DNA from: CAYZQH01 sp050300015
Lineage (GTDB): Bacteria; Pseudomonadota; Gammaproteobacteria; Pseudomonadales; Cellvibrionaceae
Assembly (NCBI GenBank): GCA_050300015.1
Contig: JBNKWZ010000006.1
Span: forward strand, 1-64,000
DNA: 64,000 nt
Reading direction: 5' to 3'
Shown: positions 42,571 to 51,500 of the stretch, piece after piece
Layout: each line of letters starts with the position of its first letter
Numbering within the stretch: position 1 is the first letter of the stretch
Notes under the pieces: generated by a model
What the model saw: only the letters and a program-made list of their open reading frames with translations
What the model was told of the DNA's origin: nothing
Database searches by the model: none
Program-made: the position numbers and the translations under genes

Positions 42571-43458
42571 ATGAAAGTAATACAGATCGGCATCTTGTGG
42601 ATGGTTTTAGGGTTCTGGCTTGGTCAAGCGGCGGCAGACGACAATGCGCCGGTAGCCGTTGGAGAGCCGGGTGACAATGTATCCGAGTTTGCGGTGGAGA
42701 TGTTGAAGTTGGCTTTGACAAAAGCTGGCTCGGAAAATGAGCTCAAGTTTTTATCCTCCGATGGCTTTACCTCTGTACCGCGGATTATTGAAAGCTTGCG
42801 AAGCGGCGACTTCGACGTGGTTTGGACAGCCTCCAGCCAAGAAATTGAGTCACAGATCACTCCTGTACGTATTCCATTGTTTATGGGGTTGCTGGGTTAT
42901 CGCTTGATGTTGGTTCACAAAGATAACCGCGATTTGTTTCGCAATGTGACAACGCTTGACGAGTTAAGACAGTTTACCCTGGGGCAGGGCACAGGCTGGC
43001 CGGATACCGAAATCCTCAAGGCAAACCAGTTTAACGTGGTGGAAACCCCCAAGTGGGCGGGGCTGTTTTATATGACCGACGGCAAGCGGTTTGATGCCTA
43101 TCCGCGGGGCATTCAGGAGCCTTGGCAAGAGGTAGAGATGTTTAAGGAGCTTGAGTTGGTTGTGGATGAATACGTGTTGTTGCGTTACACCATGCCGTTT
43201 TACTTTTTTGTTAACGCCAAACGGCCAGAGCTTGCCGCCCAAATTGAGCGTGGCTTAAATTTGGCCATTGAAGACGGCAGCTTTCAAGCGGCGTTACTGA
43301 ACAATGTTATGGTCAAGGATGTTTTGTCTAAGGCCAATATTCAAAAGCGTCGCGTTTTTAATTTAGTCAATCCGGGGTTGCCCGCCAATACGCCTGTTCA
43401 TCGCAAAGAGTTGTGGTTTGACTCACTATTAAGCCGACAGTTGAGTCGCTCGTCTTAA
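42571..43458 (+). CDS. Periplasmic solute-binding-like protein
   Basis: A 295-aa exported protein. A signal peptide (MKVIQIGILWMVLGFWLGQA) ends at AAA^DD. The rest resembles family 3 extracellular solute-binding domains: FDVVWTASSQEIESQITPVR, then FMGLLGYRLMLVHKDN and TLDELRQFTLGQGTGWPDTE, the latter like the hinge-side segment of such domains. No transporter genes adjoin it, so it may act as a sensor or orphan binding protein; its ligand is not evident. Confidence 0.8.
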   Translation: MKVIQIGILWMVLGFWLGQAAADDNAPVAVGEPGDNVSEFAVEMLKLALTKAGSENELKFLSSDGFTSVPRIIESLRSGDFDVVWTASSQEIESQITPVRIPLFMGLLGYRLMLVHKDNRDLFRNVTTLDELRQFTLGQGTGWPDTEILKANQFNVVETPKWAGLFYMTDGKRFDAYPRGIQEPWQEVEMFKELELVVDEYVLLRYTMPFYFFVNAKRPELAAQIERGLNLAIEDGSFQAALLNNVMVKDVLSKANIQKRRVFNLVNPGLPANTPVHRKELWFDSLLSRQLSRSS

Positions 43459-43678
43459 TCTTCTAGAAATAGGGTGCTTCCCAAGGACTTGTTACTTAAG
43501 TGTTTGTAGCTGTTTCAACGCCTTGGCCCAATAGAGCTATAAGGCTTTGTACCGCAACACTCGCCGGCTCTTCAATAGGCCAACTGTTTTGGTGTGTGGG
43601 TAGGCTAAAATGGTCAGCACTGGGGAACAAACGAGCTGACATCACATCGAACCCATACAACATTTATTTGGAGGCACA

Positions 43679-44611
43679 ATGGGGCAGTTAGTTGAAGGAC
43701 AATGGCAGCAAGGCAGTATTATCAAAAGCGACAGTATGGGAGCATTTGATCGACCGCCGAGTCGCTTTCGGGACTCCATTGCGAAGGATCACGCCACCTA
43801 CACACCCGATAGCGGCCGCTACCATTTGTATGTCTCCTACGCGTGCCCTTGGGCCACAAGAGCTTTAATACTGCGAACGCTAAAGGGCCTAGAGGATCAC
43901 ATCAGCGTTAGCGTGGTCCATCCGGATATGCTCGAATATGGTTGGACCTTTAGCAAGGATTTTAAAGGGGCTACGGGCGATACTCTGTACGGCTTGGAAT
44001 ATTTGTATGAGATTTATCAAAAGGCACAGGACAATGTTACCTCAAAGGTGACTGTACCGGTTTTGTGGGATAAGCAGTCCCAAACCATCGTTAATAACGA
44101 ATCCTCTGAGATTATTCGGCTGTTTAATTCTGCCTTCAATAGTCTTACCGGCAATGATGAAGATTACTACCCAAAAGCATTGCACGAGGATATTAACGCC
44201 TGGAATGATAAAATCTACCACCATGTGAATAACGGGGTGTACCGCAGTGGTTTTGCCAAATCACAAGCGGCCTATGAAGAGGCGGTGACAGGGCTTTTTG
44301 ATACGTTAACCGAGCTCAATGACCACTTGACCAATAAAACCTATTTGGTGGGAGACCAACTCACCGAGGCCGACATCCGCCTAGTTCCCACTCTGTTGCG
44401 TTTTGATTTGGTTTACTACTCGCACTTCAAAACCAACCTTCGGCACATCTCCGACTACCCGCATTTGCATCGCTATATGCGCGCGCTTTATGAACTTGAC
44501 GCGGTGAAAAAAAATCACGATTTCGATCACATCAAACGCCATTATTACTACTCCCACGAATCACTGAACCCCCATAGGATTGTACCTTTGGGGCCGGAGA
44601 CCTTTTTGTAA
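43679..44611 (+). CDS. Glutathionyl-hydroquinone reductase (YqjG/ECM4 family)
   Basis: These omega/xi-class glutathione transferases reduce glutathionyl-hydroquinones in the cytosol with a single catalytic cysteine. The protein is 310 aa. The catalytic Cys56 lies in YVSYACPWATRA. VPVLWDKQSQTIVNNESSEI is the glutathione-site segment and FDLVYYSHFKTNLRHISDYP marks the C-terminal domain. GGAGG precedes the ATG. It stands alone, with no quinone pathway genes nearby. Confidence 0.95.
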   Translation: MGQLVEGQWQQGSIIKSDSMGAFDRPPSRFRDSIAKDHATYTPDSGRYHLYVSYACPWATRALILRTLKGLEDHISVSVVHPDMLEYGWTFSKDFKGATGDTLYGLEYLYEIYQKAQDNVTSKVTVPVLWDKQSQTIVNNESSEIIRLFNSAFNSLTGNDEDYYPKALHEDINAWNDKIYHHVNNGVYRSGFAKSQAAYEEAVTGLFDTLTELNDHLTNKTYLVGDQLTEADIRLVPTLLRFDLVYYSHFKTNLRHISDYPHLHRYMRALYELDAVKKNHDFDHIKRHYYYSHESLNPHRIVPLGPETFL

Positions 44612-44822
44612 TAGCTATTGGTTGTTGAATGGAAGGCGGCGAAGACGGTAGCCAAGAATATTAGTGCAGACAGTGGCGAAGATACAAAAAATGAAGCCGC
44701 AAGGAAGGCCGGGTGCCGGCAGTACTTTCTTGTTTTTGTTGAATATAGACGTGCGAAGGCCCCGTCAATATCCAGCGCGCGCCCTTAACGATCTGTGCGT
44801 GGTTCACTAAAGGCGTTTCTAA

Positions 44823-45074
44823 GGAGGCTCTGATTGAGTCTAAACGGTTTCTGGCTTACAGAGCTATTAACCTGGCAATTCAATAGATCTTCTATCTATT
44901 GAATTGCGCGCCCATAAAATACTGGCGAGAATGTTTGAATTTCCTTGTATTCTAAGAGCTTGCTTGGACTCTGACTATAAGGAAAGGGCTCACGACTGCA
45001 CGGATGCAAGCAGGCAGTGGCGCGACGCAGGAAGCCCAAGCCGAGAAACCATTGAAGCTTGATCAGCGGTTTCC
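44823..45074. mobile_element. R1 element interrupted by R2
   Basis: The left end GGAGGCTCTGATTGAGTC and following TTTCTGGCTTACAGAGCT correspond to the right end of the 40.8-kb R1 copy. The right part (GACTGCACGGATGC, GCGACGCAGGAAGCCCAAGC, GATCAGCGGTTTCC) corresponds to its left end. The copy is therefore in inverted orientation. R2 sequence fills the middle and the R1 core is missing. Confidence 0.7.
44866..44966. mobile_element. Partial R2 element inside R1
   Basis: It begins with the R2 terminus ATTAACCTGGCAATT and contains the perfect hairpin CAATTCAATAGAT/ATCTATTGAATTG, then GCGCGCCCATAAAATACTGG and GAATTTCCTTGTATTCTAAG, shared with the other R2 copies. It breaks off near 44966, before the three-hairpin right half. 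Confidence 0.7.
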
Positions 45075-45118
45075 TAAATTACATTTTGCGCACTAGGGTG
45101 TTGTGGCAGGAGGACATT

Positions 45119-45748
45119 ATGGGGAGTCACTTTTTTGCATACATCAGTAAAATTCGTTGGGTTGTACGGTGGGGGCTAAAGCGCAACGCCATCCCCGAAA
45201 ATGTTATGGAGCACAGCTGGGAGGTGGCAACCATTGCCCATGCATTGGCATTGATTGGCAATCGCCGTTTTGGTGAGCAGTACGACGCCAACGCTGTGGC
45301 TGCTGCCGCGCTGTATCATGATGTCTCAGAGGTGATTACCGGCGACATGCCAACCCCGATCAAGTACCACTCTGAGGGGATGCAAAAAGCCTTTAAAAAC
45401 GTGGAAGTTCAAGCAGAGCTAGAACTTATTCAGTTGCTCCCGGAAGACTTACGAGCAGATTTTAAAGCCCTGGTGGTTAGCTCTGAAGTCTCGCCACAAA
45501 TCAAACGCTTAATTAAAGGCGCAGACACCATCGCCGCCTACTTAAAGTGCCAAGAGGAGCTCAAGGCTGGTAATAACGAGTTCTCCAAAGCACTACAAGA
45601 TGTCGCCACCCGCCTAAAAAACTTCAATATGCCAGAAGTGAATACCTTCCTAGAACTCTTCGCGCCCAGTTATAAACTGACTTTAGATGAACTGCTAAAC
45701 GGCAGTGAAAAAGTAAGAGAGCTGCCGCTGCAAGCAAAGGGGCAGTAA
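45119..45748 (+). CDS. yfbR: 5'-deoxynucleotidase YfbR
   Basis: YfbR is a cytosolic HD-domain phosphohydrolase that dephosphorylates deoxyribonucleoside 5'-monophosphates. The protein is 209 aa from the ATG at 45119, which has AGGAGG upstream; E. coli YfbR is about the same length. The HD residues are His32 (MEHSWEVA) and His67-Asp68 (ALYHDVSEVITGDMPTPIKY), with a later Asp in IKGADTIAAYLKC. It begins 45 bases after a repeat element, so the element may have displaced its old promoter. Confidence 0.95.
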   Translation: MGSHFFAYISKIRWVVRWGLKRNAIPENVMEHSWEVATIAHALALIGNRRFGEQYDANAVAAAALYHDVSEVITGDMPTPIKYHSEGMQKAFKNVEVQAELELIQLLPEDLRADFKALVVSSEVSPQIKRLIKGADTIAAYLKCQEELKAGNNEFSKALQDVATRLKNFNMPEVNTFLELFAPSYKLTLDELLNGSEKVRELPLQAKGQ

Positions 45749-46479
45749 ATTAATTGAGCCGCTAACGGCAGATTAAAATAAAGCGACCAGAAAACTTCGT
45801 CAAACCTTGGGAAAGGTAGCAGGGTAGGCACCCCATGAACGAAGGTAAAGCCTCTAATAGCTTGGGTGTTCCATTAAAGCAAGTTAGACCCAATTTAATG
45901 GGAAAAAACTATTTGATGTAAGAGGGAATGTTGGTGCTTGAGAAAGAGGGGGGGTACTGGTATGTGCTCCTTCTGCGGTACAAGGACGTGCCGGCATTGC
46001 TCGGAATGGCCAATGCCGGGTTCATAGCAGTATGAGCGGGTTAAGATTGAGCGTAACAAAAAAACAAGGCGGTAGAAGCAGGTCTTTGGCGTTGATAAAA
46101 ACATGATTTTCATTTTGAAAGGGTTGGCGGCCAATTGACGTTTGGAAAAATGGAGAGTACTGATACGTTAACAACTTAACGCAGTTTAAAAGTCATATCT
46201 AAATGAAGTCAGGGGGCAGAGCACGAGAAGGCTTGATGTAACCAGTGACGCCTTTGTGCATCCAGAAGCGTTGCCTTTCGCGTCATGCGGTAGAGGGCGC
46301 TATGGCACACAAAATCTTAAAAAAGCTTTTATCGGCAGGCGCTTTCGGGGGTGATTCATTCAGTGTGATGCCAAGCATTCCGATGTGATGAAATGTGGTT
46401 TGGTTTCATTTGGCGTGGGTTTCAATCAACGATAAGAAGCGGTAACATAAGTCCTGCTAAAGACAACTAAGGATGATTT
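45749..46479. other. Gene-free stretch with an R2 fragment
   Basis: About 730 bases with no gene that I can support. A 43-base R2 fragment lies at 45974-46016. Short open frames here lack ribosome-binding sites and protein-like composition. Confidence 0.5.
45974..46016 (-). repeat. R2 fragment, reverse orientation
   Basis: TGCGGTACAAGGACGTGCCG and GGAATGGCCAATGC match the reverse complement of the R2 right half at 57 kb. Neither end of the element is retained. Confidence 0.65.
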
Positions 46480-46959
46480 ATGTCTGCTCTGGCTTGCAAA
46501 TGCCGTTTTCTTATGGTAATCGTGCTGGCTTTTAGTGCGGTCGCTTGCACAATCTTGGGAGGGCAACCGACTGCATCTGCAACCAACCCCGTCCTCCACT
46601 TTTACATCGCCACGAAAAAAAAGAATTATGGTGGGCTATCCGTTTGGTTAAGTAATCGTAAATCATCTGCCAATGAAGTATTCTCGGGCTCGTTGACTAT
46701 CAAGTATGGTGACTGTGAATCAAATCCGGTTGTTCACCTCGGAGCCGTAAATCAACATAATTATTTAAAATATTGGCAGTTCTCGCCTGAATTAAATCTG
46801 AAAGATGAGATTGAGGTCAAACTCTTTTATCTGGGCGATTCCTCTTCTGGGTTTGAATATGCGATTGAACTTGGTGGCAAGCGTTTAAACTTCCAGAGTG
46901 CAGTCTTGCTTAACTTCGCATTTGAAGGCTCAAATACCCTACTGCGAACAGTCAATTAA
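46480..46959 (+). CDS. Small exported hypothetical protein, possible lipoprotein
   Basis: A 159-aa protein with an N-terminal hydrophobic segment (FLMVIVLAFSAVACTIL) whose SAVAC could be a lipobox. The mature part is predicted beta-rich (VLHFYIATKKKNYGGLSVWL, GSLTIKYGDCESNPVVHLGA). AAGGAT precedes the ATG. I do not recognise a family. A Sel1/TonB_C protein follows after about 55 bases and may be in the same transcript. Confidence 0.65.
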   Translation: MSALACKCRFLMVIVLAFSAVACTILGGQPTASATNPVLHFYIATKKKNYGGLSVWLSNRKSSANEVFSGSLTIKYGDCESNPVVHLGAVNQHNYLKYWQFSPELNLKDEIEVKLFYLGDSSSGFEYAIELGGKRLNFQSAVLLNFAFEGSNTLLRTVN

Positions 46960-47014
46960 AAATTCCACAATAAGTATTTAAAGTAATTTTATGGTTCACG
47001 TAAAAGGATTCCTG

Positions 47015-48421
47015 ATGTTGAGACAAGTGATTTGTGCTGTTGCGTTACTGCTATCGGCAAATATTTCTTACGCTGTGCGCTACGAAGAAGCAGCCAAAAA
47101 TTTTAGTATCAAAAACTATGAGCTGTCGTTAGATCAATTTATGGAGCTGTCCAGCCTAGGTAACAAAGATGCTCAATATGCAGTTGCTAGCCATTATTTA
47201 AATGGCTATGGAACGCCTCAAAATCATTTGAAAGCCTATGCTTGGTTTAAGTTGGCATCCACCAAAGGCGATAAAGACGCAGCCATGAATGCGAGCACAA
47301 TATGCACGGCAATGACTAGCGCCCAAAAGACTAAAGGTGACAATGAATACTTGCAGCTTGAAAACACTTTTGGTGACGCCGTCGTTGAAGAGAAAATATA
47401 TTTGGTCTCTCATGAGGCGCCTAATGAAGGAGAGGAAGTGACGAATACATTTCCAATCCGTGTTTACCAGCCTGCCTATCCTCGGAATGCTGCGAACTTT
47501 GGCATGTCTGGCGATGTGATTCTTGAGTTTGTGGTGGGTAAAGATGGACGCACTAAAAGTCACTCGCTCGTTAGTTACACCCATAAATACTTTATCCGCC
47601 CAGCCTTTGATGCCGCCAAAAAAATTATTTTTCGCCCTGCTTTGAAAAATGGAAAACCGATTGAAATGCACTCCGTTCAGTACCGATACATCTTTAAGAT
47701 GGCTGATTCCGACCCGGATCAAAAAGTGGCCTATAAAAAGTTGGCTGAGTTAAAAGAAAAGGCTGTAAAGGGCTCGAGCGTTGATAGGTTTGCATACGCG
47801 CGCGCATTACCTGTATTAACAAGGTATATTGCGCCAGAGAATAAATCAGAATTTGAAGGTGAAGGTGAAAACAAGTGGCTGACTATGGCGGCTGTGGACG
47901 GCCTGCCTCAGGCAAAATTCGTACTTGGGACTGCAGCGCTCTATGGGAAGCGCTGCAATGTGAACGAAAGCAAGAGTACGTTTTGGCTAGACTCCGCTGC
48001 CGACGACGGGTTGCAAGAGGCAAAAGTAGTATTGGCTGAATCCAAGTTTGCATCGAAAGACGAAAAAATAATTCAGGAAGGCTTAGACCTTTTAAAGGAA
48101 GCAAGCGACGCTAATGATTCAATGGGGCAATTGAAGTATTCACTGGCGCTAGCAATGCCACCGAGCGGAATTGAGGCAGATGTTGACGCAGCAACTCGTT
48201 TGATTGGGGAAATCAATGAGAAAAAGTTTATTGACCTGGTCAGCCTTTATGAGGCGCGCTACTTAATTTATACCAAGGCCAAGAAAGAAAAGCTTGCCAA
48301 AAAGTCATTAAAAGCACTAAAAAAACAAGTGAAAAAGCTGGATCTACCCTGGAAAATATTTGAAGCCAATTTGCAGCGTATGCTCGATAATGTGGAGGTG
48401 GTGCCCCTCATTATAGAGTGA
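47015..48421 (+). CDS. Exported protein with TonB C-terminal-like and Sel1 repeats
   Basis: A 468-aa protein with a signal peptide (MLRQVICAVALLLSANISYA). Sel1-like repeats appear at the start (GNKDAQYAVASHYLNGYGTP, HLKAYAWFKLASTKGDKDAA). A TonB_C-like domain follows (AYPRNAANFGMSGDVILEFV, then FDAAKKIIFRPALKNGKPIE), and more Sel1-like helices come after (GLPQAKFVLGTAALYGKR). AAAGGA supports the ATG at 47015 over 46991. Such proteins link periplasmic scaffolding and energy-transducing folds; no specific role can be given. Confidence 0.8.
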   Translation: MLRQVICAVALLLSANISYAVRYEEAAKNFSIKNYELSLDQFMELSSLGNKDAQYAVASHYLNGYGTPQNHLKAYAWFKLASTKGDKDAAMNASTICTAMTSAQKTKGDNEYLQLENTFGDAVVEEKIYLVSHEAPNEGEEVTNTFPIRVYQPAYPRNAANFGMSGDVILEFVVGKDGRTKSHSLVSYTHKYFIRPAFDAAKKIIFRPALKNGKPIEMHSVQYRYIFKMADSDPDQKVAYKKLAELKEKAVKGSSVDRFAYARALPVLTRYIAPENKSEFEGEGENKWLTMAAVDGLPQAKFVLGTAALYGKRCNVNESKSTFWLDSAADDGLQEAKVVLAESKFASKDEKIIQEGLDLLKEASDANDSMGQLKYSLALAMPPSGIEADVDAATRLIGEINEKKFIDLVSLYEARYLIYTKAKKEKLAKKSLKALKKQVKKLDLPWKIFEANLQRMLDNVEVVPLIIE

Positions 48422-48431
48422 GGGCATTCTA

Positions 48432-48472
48432 GGGAGCCTCTGATTCAATTTAACGTGTCTTTACGGCTTTCT
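48432..48472. repeat. Solo R1 end
   Basis: GGGAGCCTCTGATTCAATTT and the bases after it resemble the left 35-40 bases of R1. No matching right end is seen within 400 bases. It lies between two convergent genes. Confidence 0.45.
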
Positions 48473-48507
48473 ACTCAAACACGCTGGACTACGGACGTTC
48501 AGCGTGC

Positions 48508-51500
48508 TTACCTCAACTCCTCAGCAGAAATTTCCCGCCAAGCTTCACGCACAGGCGGCATTGGCTTCAAAGAAATATCCGTCTCCGTTAAGCTGGAGTT
48601 GTTATTTTGTGAGATGGCCCGTGCGTGTGCAATCACCGGTGAAGATGCAATGCCAGGGATTACTGCCACTTGCGGGCTAACTTCTGTGTGTGTGACTGAG
48701 CCAACATCAACTGTTGCAATACCTAATATCAGATTATTTAAACGATATTGGGGTAAACCAGTAAACATATCCAAAATATACTGGGGCGAATCACCAGCAA
48801 CATTACAAGCATCCAGGCTTGGGCGGTATGAGTTAAATACGACCGAACCATCAAAAAAGCCTGCGCGCGTGAAGCTCACCTCTTTTGACGCAGGTAAAGA
48901 CCGATACCAGCCGGAAGTGGTTGAGGTGGTGGATAAATAACTGTCTATCGAGGCTATATCGTCACCGGTTTCTACTACAAGTCCACCAGTGTCGTTAACA
49001 AACAATTGATCATTGGTAACGTTACGCATGCTTGCCACGCTTACGCTGGTACTGGTATACCAAGGCGACCCAAGGCTTGATGCCGCCACATAACCGCCAC
49101 TGCCATCGCCCTGTACGCTAGCATCATAAGCTGGGTTATTAACCTTGAACCCAAAATATTGATTAGCATCGGTCAAGTTAATATCGTCGTTTACCAAAAA
49201 TCTGCCAGTGCCTGTAAAAATCCAGAATCTGTTTGCGCCATCACGCACAGCCAAGGGCGCCGTACTAAAGGCGAGGTTGGCATCCGCGGTTGGAATGAGC
49301 GGCGCGACATGGGTAGTAATGGAAGTTGCGCCTATCGACAGTGAAGCTTGCTTCAGCGACCCTTTATAAGGTGTTGGAGCGGGCGTGGGCACGTTTCCAC
49401 CACGGTTATCATCACCGACAAAACCGAGGTATAACATATCGTCGATATAGTCGTTATTCCAATCTTTTGCAGTAATACCGCCGACATAAGACCCTAGGCC
49501 GCCGGTGTCGACAGTTACGCTTGCAAGGCTAACGGTACCTGCAACTGCGTTTTTCAAATTTAGGTAGAACAGTTTTGCCGGCGCGTTACTAATGCCTTCC
49601 TCTGTTGCATCTGGCCCTTGTGGACCAGAGCCAAACGCCAAATACCAATGTCCATCAATGCCATTTTTAACTAGCTCCGGGCTTGCAAGGGTAAAGCCCA
49701 TGCTGGGGTCTGTGACCTCTGTAATTAACTCGGGCGTTGATTCTGGGTCAGTGATGTCGAATACCATATAGGCCGAACGCAATGTTGATACGTCGTTGGT
49801 TAACGGGTTGCCATCGCGATCAATCTGGTATTCTCCACCACCAAAGCGCATGCCTACCACCATGATCGTACCCCAGCCACCAGGGTACTTGTCAGCCTGG
49901 TTTTTGGAGGCAAATATTTTTGCGTCAAAAACCTTCACGTTTGAGTCCACGTAAAAAACATGCTCATATCGTTCGCGCGTTAACCATTTAAGATGTGGCA
50001 ATAGGTTAAAAGGAGCGTAAGCCCACATTTCAGCTCCCAGTGCGGGTTCGCCCGCATCGTCCCCCGTTGGGGTATTGGTGTAGGCTACCGTTTGGTTGTT
50101 AAAATACCCGGCGTTAAATGCATGCACTAGGCCATCGTTAGCACCAACATACACCATGTTTCGGCGATTTTGATACTGAGTGCGAAAGGCATAATAACTG
50201 GCATCTGCATTTAAATTGTCATAACCTGCAGAAGGTGCACCGACGATGGCAGGTGTTGAGTTGACAATATCACCCAGGCGCCAAACTTTATTGGCGCCAC
50301 CAGTCACAAACTTTACGGTGCGATTCCGGTAGCCGGAAATTTCTTTACCACGAATATAATTAATGACGTTTTTCGCTTCATCGACCGATCCCACATCAAG
50401 AAATCTCTGTAGGCTGGCTGCCGTAGCATCGGTTGCTTCAAACGCTAAGGTTTCTGAAGGCAGTATGTTGCCGTCGTATCCAGAGCCGTCTAAACCGGTA
50501 AAAATATAGCGCTTTGAATTCGGGGAGTCGAGCGAACCGCGTTGCACCCCAATATTGGTATCACTGATCTCCGCAAGCTGATCTCGTGCGCTCCAAATAG
50601 AGTTCAACTCATTCATCTTGACATTGGTTTCTATCGCCGAGGGGTCAGATTCATCTTTGCCTTTGGTAGTGGCATCATATGGGTAACGATTAAAGCCAAT
50701 GACTTTGCGTGTTTCTGTGAGGTCACGGCCTTGACTGCGAAAATCCATTTTGACGAATTCAATCACCTTATCGTCAGCATCCAGTGCGTTATCGCCGTTA
50801 GTATCCTCACGTATGTTGCCATTCTGATCGTAAAATAGCGCGCTTAAAGTACCAACCCAAGTCACTGAGCTGGAGTCATCTGGGCTTACATAAACCGGCT
50901 GGTAAACTGTCTGTAAAAACATTCCCTCGCCCGTTAGGCTATTGATAGAAATAGGTGTCGCAGTCCCAGTTGCATTATTTTTACCAACTGCCACAATGAT
51001 TTTACCGAGACGGGTACGCAAATTACTGGGGTTGCTGACCAACGCATAGTTTAATAAATCCAAATTATCATCTCGCCAAACATCCACTTCGGGATTAAAG
51101 CGTGCGTCGTCTATCTCGGGCGAATTACTATAGGAGCCCCATTTGGTTGCGTAATAAAGCGGTGGTTCGAGAATCTCCGCATCGGAATTGCCCACAGTGT
51201 AAGTGGCAGAATGCGCTTGAGTGACATATGTGCCAATATTGGTTTCGGTTACCAACTTTAAACCGTCGTCTTCTGTGCCAGATATAATGTAACCAAAAAA
51301 CATATTTGCGCCGGTACTGACTTGGAACAAAGTGGTATTCACTTCCACACGGTTGCCGTCAACTTCAAATTCGATAATGCCGTTCAGGTCTTGGTCGTAA
51401 TCCGAGCCTTGCTCCGTGTCTTCCCATGTCACATAGTACTTTGTGGGGTAGGTGTTAGCTGAGTCATAAACAGGCCTAAAACCTTTCATTGCACAGTTAC

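Larger units (their letters stand above)
44612..45118. other. Gene-free stretch with R1 and R2 repeats
   Basis: About 500 bases between the reductase gene and yfbR. Half of it is an R1 element holding a partial R2, listed separately. The remaining part has no gene that I can support. Confidence 0.6.

Noticed and set aside
42480..42674. Short plus-strand frame before the solute-binding-like gene
   Set aside because: It overlaps the signal peptide of the real gene in another frame and has no ribosome-binding site.
45895..46134. Minus-strand open frame of 79 codons
   Set aside because: It crosses the R2 fragment and lacks a ribosome-binding site.
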